Below the pieces are notes generated by a model, which made no database searches, was not told the DNA's origin, and was given only the letters and a program-made list of their open reading frames with translations. A stretch of 64,000 nt of DNA from Foliimonas ilicis (GTDB lineage Bacteria; Pseudomonadota; Alphaproteobacteria; Rhizobiales; Rhizobiaceae), in the NCBI RefSeq assembly GCF_039939195.1, contig NZ_JBDUUH010000001.1:682001-746000 (forward strand). Direction: 5' to 3'. This document shows, piece after piece, positions 42,858-50,238 of this stretch; within the stretch, counting starts at the first letter, position 1; every line of letters starts with the position of its first letter. Made by a program: the position numbers and the translations under genes.

Positions 42858-43052
42858 CTACTTCAGTCGAAACAGCGCGTCGGCGGCCTGTTTGGTCGCA
42901 TCTTTTGATTCGCGTTCCGTTTCGAGCCTGCGGATCTCTGCCTGAAGCAGTTCGATCCGTTCGGTCAATTCGCTTACGGAAAGCAGCGAAAGATCCTGCC
43001 CGATTTCATGCGGGCGCACGATTTTTGCCGGGCCATCCTCGAAAATCGCCAT
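42858..43052 (-). CDS. DUF1192 family small protein
   Basis: A 64-residue protein from ATG 43052. IGQDLSLLSVSELTERIELLQAEIRRLE is a coiled-coil helix typical of DUF1192. Function unknown. It is divergent from the quinone oxidoreductase gene, as in many rhizobia. Confidence 0.85.
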   Translation of the reverse strand: MAIFEDGPAKIVRPHEIGQDLSLLSVSELTERIELLQAEIRRLETERESKDATKQAADALFRLK

Positions 43053-43203
43053 TGTCCTCACTCCATCTGGTCGATCCGCTCAAGGCACTACATAGTGCGT
43101 CTTTCAATATGTAAATCCCGCCTGTTGATTTGGCGAAACGGGCGTCCTGGTGCAAAAAGCGTTCTCCGCTGATTTGCCCCGCCGGACAAAGGAACCGAAG
43201 ATC

Positions 43204-44214
43204 ATGACAAAAACGATAAAGCTTCCGCAGAAGATGACGGCGATCGCCATTTCGCAGCCGGGCGGTCCGCGCGTGCTGAAAGCGGAAAAGCGCGATCTTC
43301 CGGAAGTGGGGCCGGGCGAAATCCTCATTCGCGTGCGCGCAGCAGGTGTGAATCGCCCTGACGTGCAGCAGCGCAAGGGTGCCTATCCGCCGCCGCCCGG
43401 TGCGTCCGATCTGCCGGGTCTTGAAGTTTCCGGCGAAGTGGTCGCGCTCGGTGAGGGTGCCGAGCGCTGGCGGCTGGAAGATACGGTCTGCGCGCTGACA
43501 CCCGGCGGCGGCTATGCGGAATATGTGAAGGTGCATGCGTCGAACGCGCTGCCGCTGCCGCAAGGTTTCACCTTTACCGAGGCGGCGGCGCTGCCGGAAA
43601 CATTCTTCACCGTATGGCACAATGTGTTCCAGCGCGGCGGTTTGCAGGAAGGCGAAACGCTGCTTCTGCATGGCGGGTCTTCCGGCATCGGCACGACGGC
43701 GATCCAGCTTGCGACGGCACTCGGCTCGCATGTCATCGTGACGGCCGGTTCGCAGGAAAAATGCGATGCCTGCGTGAAGCTTGGTGCAAAGCACGCGATC
43801 AATTATCGCGACGAGGATTTTGTGGCCGTGGTCAAGGAGATCACCGACGGTCGCGGTTGCGAGGTCATTCTGGACATGGTCGGCGGCGATTATGTCGCGC
43901 GCAACTATTCGGCTGCGGCAATCGACGGCCGCATCGTGCAGATCGCCACGCAGGGCGGCGCTGTTGCCAGTGCCGACTATTCAAAGCTGATGGTGAAGCG
44001 CCTGACGCATACCGGCTCGACGCTTCGCCCGCGAACCGTCGAGTTCAAGGCGACGATTGCAGCGGCTCTCGAAGCCAATGCATGGCCGCTTCTCGCCACA
44101 AGGCGCATCGCGCCCGTCATGGATATGATCTTTCCGCTCACAGACGCCTGGCGCGCCCATGAGCGAATGGAAGAGGGCGAACATATCGGCAAAATCGTTC
44201 TCGACGTCTCCTGA
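43204..44214 (+). CDS. NAD(P)H quinone oxidoreductase, zinc-free MDR type (PIG3-like)
   Basis: About 336 residues from ATG 43204 with AAGGAAC upstream. GVNRPDVQQRKGAYPPPPGASDLPGLE and the NAD(P) loop HGGSSGIGTTAIQLA identify the TP53I3/QorB-like branch of the medium-chain dehydrogenases, which lack structural zinc. Likely reduces quinones or enones with NADPH in the cytoplasm. Confidence 0.92.
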   Translation: MTKTIKLPQKMTAIAISQPGGPRVLKAEKRDLPEVGPGEILIRVRAAGVNRPDVQQRKGAYPPPPGASDLPGLEVSGEVVALGEGAERWRLEDTVCALTPGGGYAEYVKVHASNALPLPQGFTFTEAAALPETFFTVWHNVFQRGGLQEGETLLLHGGSSGIGTTAIQLATALGSHVIVTAGSQEKCDACVKLGAKHAINYRDEDFVAVVKEITDGRGCEVILDMVGGDYVARNYSAAAIDGRIVQIATQGGAVASADYSKLMVKRLTHTGSTLRPRTVEFKATIAAALEANAWPLLATRRIAPVMDMIFPLTDAWRAHERMEEGEHIGKIVLDVS

Positions 44215-44225
44215 GGCTGCCATAT

Positions 44226-44338
44226 TCAGGTGAGGACGGTCTGCGAATGGCGGATTTCTGCGCTTCCGGTGCTCACGTACCAATGTACGCTGCGCGCCGG
44301 TTCTCGAACTCCGTCATTCTCGACACGTCCTGACCTGA
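44226..44338. repeat. Inverted repeat after the quinone reductase gene
   Basis: TCAGGTGAGGACG (44226-44238) and CGTCCTGACCTGA (44326-44338) are inverse with one mismatch. The interior holds a second pair, GTACCAATGTAC with GCGCGCC-rich flanks. It separates converging genes and may terminate both. Confidence 0.55.
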
Positions 44339-44372
44339 ATCTCGCAACCTCAAGGCGGTAGCAATGAGAAGT

Positions 44373-44864
44373 TCAGGCAGCTTTGCCGTCATAGGCGGCT
44401 TGAAGGGTTGCGATGTCCAGCTTTACCATCTTGAGCATCGCGTCCATCACGCGCTTGCCCTTTACCCTGTCCGGGTCGCCCATCAGCCGGGCAAGCATGG
44501 TCGGCACGATCTGCCAGGGCACATTGTATTTGTCCCGAACCCAGCCGCATTGCTCAGGTCGCCCGCCGCCGTCTATAAACGCATCCCAGAGGCGGTCAAT
44601 CTCGGCCTGATCGGCACAATCGACGCTAAGCGACATTGCATAAGTATATTCGGAATGCGAACCGCCATTCAGGGCGAGGAATGTCTGGCCGGCGAGCGTG
44701 AAATCGATCACCAGCACCGTGCCCTCCTCACCGGCGGGGCTGCCGCTGAAATTTCTCTGGACATGATCGATGTGCGAATCGGGCAGCAGCGATACGTAGA
44801 AATTGACAGCTTCCTCTGCGTCGTCCTTGTACCACAGGCAGGGGGAAATCTTGGACAAGGCCAT
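44373..44864 (-). CDS. VOC family protein, PhnB/3-demethylubiquinone-like
   Basis: A 163-residue protein. KISPCLWYKDDAEEAVNFYVSLLPDS and a later WGWVRDKYNVPWQIVP-type segment (CGWVRDKYNVPWQIVPTML) match the PhnB-like VOC group. Function unknown; no metal-ligand set is obvious. It follows another VOC gene by four bases on the same strand. Confidence 0.85.
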   Translation of the reverse strand: MALSKISPCLWYKDDAEEAVNFYVSLLPDSHIDHVQRNFSGSPAGEEGTVLVIDFTLAGQTFLALNGGSHSEYTYAMSLSVDCADQAEIDRLWDAFIDGGGRPEQCGWVRDKYNVPWQIVPTMLARLMGDPDRVKGKRVMDAMLKMVKLDIATLQAAYDGKAA

Positions 44865-44868
44865 TCTA

Positions 44869-45297
44869 TCAGCCCTCCGCCTTTTCGAACTCGGCGGACG
44901 CTGCTGCCATATCCATCCACATCACTTCCCAGATGTGACCGTCCGGGTCTTCGAAGCTGCGGCCATACATGAAGCCGTAATCCTGCGTCGGGGTCGGATC
45001 GAGCGCGCCGCCCGCAGCACCGGCCTTTCCGACCAGCTCATCGACGCCTTCGCGGGTGTCGGAAGAAATGCAGATCAGGACTTCGCTGGTGGTCTTGGCA
45101 TCGGCGATCTTCTTCGTCGTGAACTGCGCGTATTTTTCATGGGTCAGAAGCATCGCATGAATGGTTTCCGAAAAGACGATGCAGGACGCAGTGTCGTCGG
45201 AAAACTGATCGTTCTTCGTGGCGCCCAGCGCCTGATAGAAGGCAGTGGAGCGGGGCAGGTCGGCAACCGGCAGGTTGATGAAGATCATTTTAGGCAT
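44869..45297 (-). CDS. VOC family protein, lactoylglutathione-lyase-like
   Basis: A 142-residue protein from ATG 45297 with GAGAGGAACG upstream. IFINLPVADLPRSTAFYQALGA starts the first module and YGFMYGRSFEDPDGHIWEVMWMD ends the second. The final Glu in HIWEVMW is a usual metal ligand. Likely co-transcribed with the downstream PhnB-like gene. Confidence 0.85.
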   Translation of the reverse strand: MPKMIFINLPVADLPRSTAFYQALGATKNDQFSDDTASCIVFSETIHAMLLTHEKYAQFTTKKIADAKTTSEVLICISSDTREGVDELVGKAGAAGGALDPTPTQDYGFMYGRSFEDPDGHIWEVMWMDMAAASAEFEKAEG

Positions 45298-45484
45298 GGG
45301 TTCGTTCCTCTCGTGTTGGTTCGACTTAAAGAACGTTCGAAGAATTGCCGATCCGACATCGCCTTGCAAAATTTTTTTCGGTGATGTGATCCGGGGATAT
45401 GAAGCGCCGCGGTGCATTCCAGATCGAAGATTTGTTGCGGTTGGGCCAAAACGACGTTATATAGCTCGCGAATTCCCATTTTTC

Positions 45485-45522
45485 CGGTGGTACCAAACCA
45501 CCGCCCGCGTTAGGGACGCGGG
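45485..45522 (+). promoter_or_regulatory. Twin hairpins in the trcR leader
   Basis: CGGTGG/CCACCG (45485-45490 with 45498-45503) is followed without gap by CCCGCGT/ACGCGGG (45504-45510 with 45516-45522). A TATATA box near 45456-45461 suggests transcription starts about 20 bases before. AGGAGG at 45528-45533 is left free. Confidence 0.5.
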
Positions 45523-45542
45523 CGAACAGGAGGATTTTATTT

Positions 45543-46244
45543 ATGGCCAATACGCTTCTGATGCCAAAGGCGACCGCCGTGTGGCTGGTGGACAGCACCG
45601 CTCTTTCCTTCGACCAGATCGCGCAGTTCTGCTCGCTGCATCCGCTCGAAGTTAAGGCGATTGCCGATGGCGAATCCGCACAGGGCATCAAGGGCATGGA
45701 CCCGGTGATGACCGGCCAGCTTAGCCGCGAAGAAATCGCCAAGGGCGAGGCTGACAGCAACCATCGTCTCAAGCTGCTGGACCCCAAGGTCCGCATTCCG
45801 GAATCCAAGCGCAAAGGTCCGCGCTACACGCCGCTTTCCAAGCGTCAGGACCGCCCGAACGCCATTCTCTGGCTTGTTCGCAACCACCCTGAGCTGAAGG
45901 ACGCGCAAATCTCGCGCCTCGTCGGCACTACCAAATCGACGATCGAGCAGATCCGTGAGCGCAAGCACTGGAACGCGGCCAATCTCGCGCCGATGGACCC
46001 GGTGACGCTCGGCCTTTGCTCGCAGATCGATCTCGACATCGAAGTGCAGCGCGCTTCCCACGGCAAGGCAGCTCCGGCACCAGCCGGCGATACGCTTCTG
46101 CCGGCCGCTCTCACCGAGCGGATCGTGCCGGAAAGCCAGACGCCGCGTCCGCGCGGTGAGGACGACGAACTCGACGCGGATGCGGTTTTCGCCAAGCTTT
46201 CGGCGCTGAAGTCGAAGCCGGAAGAAGAAGACGATCAGGAATAG
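45543..46244 (+). CDS. trcR: Cell-cycle transcriptional regulator TrcR (DUF1013)
   Basis: A 233-residue protein. MANTLLMPKATAVWLVDSTA and the helix-turn-helix-like segment ALSFDQIAQFCSLHPLEVKAIADG are conserved, with a second one near ISRLVGTTKSTIEQIRER. This matches DUF1013/TrcR of alphaproteobacteria. The C-terminus is acidic and probably disordered. Strong AGGAGG ribosome site nine bases upstream. Confidence 0.9.
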   Translation: MANTLLMPKATAVWLVDSTALSFDQIAQFCSLHPLEVKAIADGESAQGIKGMDPVMTGQLSREEIAKGEADSNHRLKLLDPKVRIPESKRKGPRYTPLSKRQDRPNAILWLVRNHPELKDAQISRLVGTTKSTIEQIRERKHWNAANLAPMDPVTLGLCSQIDLDIEVQRASHGKAAPAPAGDTLLPAALTERIVPESQTPRPRGEDDELDADAVFAKLSALKSKPEEEDDQE

Positions 46245-46572
46245 ATCGGCCCTGTTTCGGGGCGTCAGCCCTAACCCAATTGTGTAAACCAAGCATATTA
46301 TAGCGCATTGTCCGCATGTGGCACGGGCAGCGCGGGTTGCTGAAATTATTTCCGTGAAGCATTTTATCTGCCTGACTATCGCAGGACGTCTGTTTGGCGA
46401 TGTTGCAGATACCGGTCGCCGAACCGATTCAAAATTTGAGGTTTTTGCGACAGAGACGGCCTGTCGCCACGCCGTTGTCCAGGAAGGGAAGAGCTAGATA
46501 AGCGGTCGGATCGACGTTGAGAAGGAACTAAAAGGGGGATCGTCCGGCAAGGCCAAGCTATGGTTTGGATTT
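46245..46572. other. Intergenic stretch before the membrane protein gene, no gene seen
   Basis: About 330 bases, more AT-rich than surroundings. No riboswitch, tRNA or repeat was recognised. An AGGAAGGGAAGAG purine run lies at 46481-46493, just before the open frame of the next gene (open from 46498). Confidence 0.5.
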
Positions 46573-47229
46573 TTGGCCGGGATGCTGGCCAGCGCTGTGT
46601 TGCTGTTAATCGGAGCTCAACTCGCCTTTCTCGTTAAACTGCCGCAGCTATCGATGCTTCTCCGCGACCCGCACGCGATGTGGCTCGTATTCTCCACTTG
46701 GCCAGAGATGAGATTTGGGCTGTTCTGCTTTCTTGTCATTCCTACTTATCAAATCATCTCTGGTATGTCCCGAAAAGGACTCAAGCCATTGGGTGTGTTG
46801 CGCGCGATTCGCGGTATGAATCGACCGGTAATCGTTGCGGTAATTGGTATTTCGGTCTTCCTCCTGCCTTTGGTTCTAGCGATGCCGTTCGTCTTCCTGG
46901 AGTTGGTGGCGCTGCTTTTTTGCGCTGTCCTTGGTTGCCTCTTTTTCATCTGGGCATCCCAGGCCGGCATGCCTCTTCTGGCGCTCTGGATGATCGCTGC
47001 GCTAGCATTGGGGTTTTTCGGCAATCTGCTGATGTCGGATGCCGACCACCGCCCATTCACCTGCCGGTCCGGTGCGGTGCAACTACAGTCCGGCGAAAGT
47101 GTACCGTGCGGCAATCTGGTATGGCTATCGGGAAAGCCGCTATGGCTTATCGAAGGTCCGCAGCGACCCCGCCTGATTCTGCGAAGAGACATTGACGACG
47201 ATCAGGTTGATCAAGCGTCAGTGTTATAG
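46573..47229 (+). CDS. Membrane protein of unknown function
   Basis: About 218 residues with four or five membrane helices (near 1-22, 47-66, 86-130 as two, 133-155) and a soluble C-terminus of about 60 residues with two Cys. The start is uncertain: ATG 46582 and TTG 46573 lack good ribosome sites, while the frame is open back to 46498 and reads plausibly there (VEKELKGGSSGKAKLWFGFL) but without ATG, GTG or TTG. Weaker GC bias than neighbours suggests recent acquisition. A terminator follows at once. Confidence 0.6.
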   Translation: MAGMLASAVLLLIGAQLAFLVKLPQLSMLLRDPHAMWLVFSTWPEMRFGLFCFLVIPTYQIISGMSRKGLKPLGVLRAIRGMNRPVIVAVIGISVFLLPLVLAMPFVFLELVALLFCAVLGCLFFIWASQAGMPLLALWMIAALALGFFGNLLMSDADHRPFTCRSGAVQLQSGESVPCGNLVWLSGKPLWLIEGPQRPRLILRRDIDDDQVDQASVL

Positions 47230-47231
47230 TC

Positions 47232-47252
47232 GCTCGCTTCGGCGGGCTTTTT
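47232..47252 (+). terminator. Rho-independent terminator of the membrane protein gene
   Basis: Stem GCTCGC/GCGGGC (47232-47237 with 47242-47247, one wobble), loop TTCG, then five T residues. Confidence 0.75.
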
Positions 47253-47261
47253 ATGCTGATT

Positions 47262-47981
47262 TTAGAGCGGCTGTTCCTTTGCAGGGCGCAAGGCCCGCTC
47301 CGCATCTGTTTCCATCGTGCGATAGAAATCCGCGAGTTGTTTTCCGCGCTCAGGGCGGAATGTGCGGCCCGGCTTGGTGATCGTTACGATGCGGTCTATG
47401 CGGAAGGCCCGGAAATCATTGCGGATTTCGCACCAGGCGGCGAGGGTCCAGACCTTGCCCCAGAACCACAGACCGAGCGGGCGGACATCGCGCAGGCTCG
47501 TGCGGCCGGCTTCGTCGCGATAATCGAGGGTCAGCACGTCGCGGGTTTCGACGCTGCGTTCCAGAAGGTCGATGCGCTCGCGGTCTGCGTCGGTCACGAC
47601 CCACATGGGCGTGTGAATTTCGGTGCGTGAAATGCGATCGCGTTCCGCTTCGGGCAGAACAGCGCCGATCTTGACCAGCGCTTCTTCGGCAGCCCGCGCC
47701 ATGGTCGCGCCGCCGAATGCGCGCACCATGCGTGCGCCTGCAACCAGAGCTACGATCTCGTCACGCGTGAACATGAGCGGCGGAAGGTCGAAACCTTCCC
47801 TCATAATGTAACCGACGCCTGCCTCCCCATCGATGGGAACACCGGTCGATTGAAGGTCGGCTATGTCGCGGTAGATCGTGCGTTCGGAAACCTCGAGCCA
47901 TTGGCCGAGCTTGTGCGCCGTCACGAGACGCCCGCCGCGCATATGCTGCACGATCTGGAACAGCCTGTCGGCGCGCCTCAT
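47262..47981 (-). CDS. HTH-WYL transcriptional regulator (YafY-like)
   Basis: About 239 residues from ATG 47981 (GGAAGG about eight bases upstream; ATG 48032 is an alternative). N-terminal HTH_11: RRADRLFQIVQHMRGG then LGQWLEVSERTIYRDIADLQ. The WYL domain follows, with LDYRDEAGRTSLRDVRPLGLWFWG. Such regulators sense nucleic-acid or small ligands. The same palindrome occurs upstream of this gene and of the DUF1127-pfpI pair, which suggests it controls itself and them. Confidence 0.9.
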   Translation of the reverse strand: MRRADRLFQIVQHMRGGRLVTAHKLGQWLEVSERTIYRDIADLQSTGVPIDGEAGVGYIMREGFDLPPLMFTRDEIVALVAGARMVRAFGGATMARAAEEALVKIGAVLPEAERDRISRTEIHTPMWVVTDADRERIDLLERSVETRDVLTLDYRDEAGRTSLRDVRPLGLWFWGKVWTLAAWCEIRNDFRAFRIDRIVTITKPGRTFRPERGKQLADFYRTMETDAERALRPAKEQPL

Positions 47982-48068
47982 GTGAAAAGCCTTCCGGTCC
48001 AACTCCGCATAGCGCAGTCCTCGCTCCCTCATCGATCAGCTTTTTCATCGAGGGGTGCATATTACATT

Positions 48069-48098
48069 AGCCTCCTGACAGCCTGTTGTCAGGAGGCT
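48069..48098. promoter_or_regulatory. Palindrome upstream of the WYL regulator, probable operator
   Basis: AGCCTCCTGACA (48069-48080) and TGTCAGGAGGCT (48087-48098) with six-base spacer GCCTGT, perfect. It overlaps the stop codon of the PfpI gene and lies about 90 bases before the regulator start. Its core is shared with 48931-48948. Confidence 0.65.
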
Positions 48099-48691
48099 TT
48101 GCCGGCGGGCGCGTATTCGCTCGCGAAGATGCGTTTCATCTCGCTGAGTTCGTCGCCCCGTTCGGGATAAAGCACTGACAGAAATGCGTGTGCGAATGTG
48201 CCCGGTGCGGAGCCCGGAGCGGAGACGATATTCCTGTCCGAAACGGCATTGGAAACATCGCGGTAAAGCTCAAAGCCTCTGTAATTCGGCTCTTTCCCGG
48301 CAATCCAGTCGCGTCCATTGCTGGTATGGGCAACGCCTTCGAATATGCCCGCCCGCGCCAGTGCCAGCGTTCCGGCGCAGATGCCGCCAATCACACCGCC
48401 TTTGCCTGCTATCGCCTGTAAAAGAGCGCTAACGTCCGGTGCCTTTTCCGTCGCCCATTGGTCCGAGCCGATCACAGCGACTGCATCCAGATCTGAGTTT
48501 TCTTGCACGCCGATACCGCGATGGGCCTGCAGAACAAAGCCAGCGGTCGAGCGGACGGAAGCGCCGTTTGGCGTCAGCGCGACGGCCTCGGCGCCGAACC
48601 ATTCAACTGCCGAGGCTGCCAGAAGCCCGTATTCCCAATCCGCATAGCGGTTGATGAAAACGAACCCGATCTTTTTGGCGGAATCACTCAT
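48089..48691 (-). CDS. DJ-1/PfpI family protein
   Basis: A 200-residue protein. IGFVFINRYADWEYGLLAASA at the start, and the nucleophile elbow GGVIGGICAGTLALARAG with Cys (near residue 105) followed by HTSN, are typical of class I amidotransferase-like DJ-1/PfpI proteins. Roles include glyoxal repair, chaperone or transcription activity. Its start overlaps the DUF1127 stop by one base. Confidence 0.9.
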   Translation of the reverse strand: MSDSAKKIGFVFINRYADWEYGLLAASAVEWFGAEAVALTPNGASVRSTAGFVLQAHRGIGVQENSDLDAVAVIGSDQWATEKAPDVSALLQAIAGKGGVIGGICAGTLALARAGIFEGVAHTSNGRDWIAGKEPNYRGFELYRDVSNAVSDRNIVSAPGSAPGTFAHAFLSVLYPERGDELSEMKRIFASEYAPAGKAS

Positions 48692-48885
48692 CAGGGTTTC
48701 TCTGTCAGGATGAGCCGATTGCCGCGGCGGGAAACCGTGTGAATGTCCGGCCAGCCGATGTCGCGGCGGATTTCTTCGGGCAGGGAGTTCAGGAATCGTT
48801 CGGTTCTTGCGTCATTGCGAAGCGTCTGAAGTTTCCCTGCGTAATGCCGCATCCTGCCGAAGAAGTTCGATCCAAATGTGGTCAT
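48691..48885 (-). CDS. DUF1127-like small protein
   Basis: About 64 residues from ATG 48885, preceded by GAGGAG at an eight-base distance (a longer frame begins at 48918). LQTLRNDARTERFLNSLPEEIRRDIGWPD is DUF1127-like: an Arg-rich helix and a conserved DIGW. Some DUF1127 proteins act in phosphate or RNA metabolism. It is translationally linked to the PfpI gene. Confidence 0.75.
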   Translation of the reverse strand: MTTFGSNFFGRMRHYAGKLQTLRNDARTERFLNSLPEEIRRDIGWPDIHTVSRRGNRLILTEKP

Positions 48886-48930
48886 GGCAATGTCTCCTCT
48901 GTTCAATGGAGACATCATCGCACAGGCGTA

Positions 48931-48948
48931 CTGACAGCTATCCGTCAG
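48931..48948. promoter_or_regulatory. Palindrome upstream of DUF1127-pfpI, probable WYL operator
   Basis: CTGACA (48931-48936) and CGTCAG (48943-48948) with a six-base spacer, followed by GAGCC. Matches the site at 48075-48092 in arms, spacer length and right flank (TCAGGAG). It overlaps the stop codon of the SDR gene and lies 46 bases before the DUF1127 ATG. Confidence 0.6.
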
Positions 48949-49733
48949 GAGCCTTTTACAGGGACCGTATAGTTGAGCGGCAAGCGCCCGCCATCGGCGT
49001 AAATCGTCTGGCCGGTGACATAAGATGCGTCGTCGGAGGCCAGAAAGGATGCAATACCGGCAATTTCGGCCGGTTCACCGACGCGGCCAAGCGGGGTGCG
49101 GGAAAGCATGCGATGCCTTGCATCCTCATCTCCGTTAACGGCGGTCAGCATGTCGGTCATGATCGAGCCGGGGCCGATCGCGTTGACGCGTATGCCATAC
49201 TCGGCAAGCGAAATCGCCATGACCCGCGTGAGCTGGGCGACGCCGCCCTTCGAGATCGAATATGGCACCTGATTGGGGATCGCCACGACAGCATTGATGG
49301 ACGACATGTTGATGATGACGCCCGGCGCGCCGCCATTCTCGACCTTTTCGACCATGTAGCGGGCAACAGCCTGTCCGGCCAGAAATGAGCCTTTCAGATT
49401 GACGTTCATCACGCGGTCGAAATCTTCTTCGGCAAGGCTCAGGAAGCCTGCCTCGTGAACAATGCCTGCATTGTTGACCAGGATGTCGATGTCGCCGAAT
49501 ACGTCTATCGCTGAAGCGATGAGATTATGAACGTCCAGCTTCCTGCCGACATTGGTGCGGATGAAGTGAACCTTGCCAAGCTTTTCGAGGTCGCGTTCGG
49601 CCTTGTCGCCCTTTTCCTGATCGATGTCGGCAATGACCACGCGTGCGCCGTCCTGAAGGTAGCGCTGCGCAATGGCAAGACCGATGCCGCCCGCGCCGCC
49701 GGTCACGATTGCCGTCTTGCCTTCAAGTGCCAT
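48945..49733 (-). CDS. Short-chain dehydrogenase/reductase
   Basis: A 262-residue classical SDR. TGGAGGIGLAIAQRY binds NAD(P), NNAGIVHEAG is the structural motif, and catalytic Ser, Tyr and Lys are in NMSSINAV and PYSISKGGVAQL. DIDQEKGD after the second strand suggests NAD preference. Substrate unknown; family includes acetoin, glucose and 3-oxoacyl reductases. Single gene between two others on the same strand. Confidence 0.92.
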   Translation of the reverse strand: MALEGKTAIVTGGAGGIGLAIAQRYLQDGARVVIADIDQEKGDKAERDLEKLGKVHFIRTNVGRKLDVHNLIASAIDVFGDIDILVNNAGIVHEAGFLSLAEEDFDRVMNVNLKGSFLAGQAVARYMVEKVENGGAPGVIINMSSINAVVAIPNQVPYSISKGGVAQLTRVMAISLAEYGIRVNAIGPGSIMTDMLTAVNGDEDARHRMLSRTPLGRVGEPAEIAGIASFLASDDASYVTGQTIYADGGRLPLNYTVPVKGS

Positions 49734-49760
49734 TGTCGTCTCCGGGTTGCGTTGGTCAGC

Positions 49761-50237
49761 TTATAGCGCAGACTTGCAGACGAATGCAGCGAGATTGTCG
49801 AGCGTCGATGAAAGCCCCTCGGCGTGGTCCTCGGCTCTTATGCCTGCAGGCACATTCTCGCAGATGAGGCTGACCTCGGTGCCGCCATCCACGGGCTTGA
49901 CGCTCCAGGTCATTTTCATGTCGCCGGAAAACGCGGGGTCGTCGGATTCGAAGGTGACGATTTGCACGACACATTCATCCGGCACGAATTCGACGAAACG
50001 GCCTTCGATAATGTCTGTGTTTTCAGATGCCTTGCCATGTATCGAGGGGGCGGGGTCTTCATAGGTCAGCACCATGCGATAGCGCCCGCCCGCCTTCGCT
50101 TCGAAGGTTTCGATACGACCGCTCATGCCCTCGGGCGGCAGCCATTCAATGAGAGCCTTCGGATCGATGAATGCGCGGTAGATCGTAGCCGGTGCGGCGG
50201 TGATGATGCGCGATGCGGTGTCTGTTCTGCCTGTCAT
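49761..50237 (-). CDS. SRPBCC (AHSA1-like) domain protein
   Basis: About 158 residues. ATG 50237 is chosen because the synthetase stop is at 50239-50241, two bases away. SRIITAAPATIYRAFIDPKALIEWLPPEGM at the start and GLSSTLDNLAAFVCKS at the end fit the START-like fold. Likely ligand-binding or stress-related. Apparently co-transcribed with the acyl-CoA synthetase. Confidence 0.85.
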   Translation of the reverse strand: MTGRTDTASRIITAAPATIYRAFIDPKALIEWLPPEGMSGRIETFEAKAGGRYRMVLTYEDPAPSIHGKASENTDIIEGRFVEFVPDECVVQIVTFESDDPAFSGDMKMTWSVKPVDGGTEVSLICENVPAGIRAEDHAEGLSSTLDNLAAFVCKSAL

Positions 50238-50238
50238 T

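Noticed and set aside
48069..48098. Terminator of the PfpI gene
   Set aside because: The stem is perfect but lacks a T tract on the minus strand, overlaps the stop codon, and its core recurs before the DUF1127 gene, which fits an operator better.
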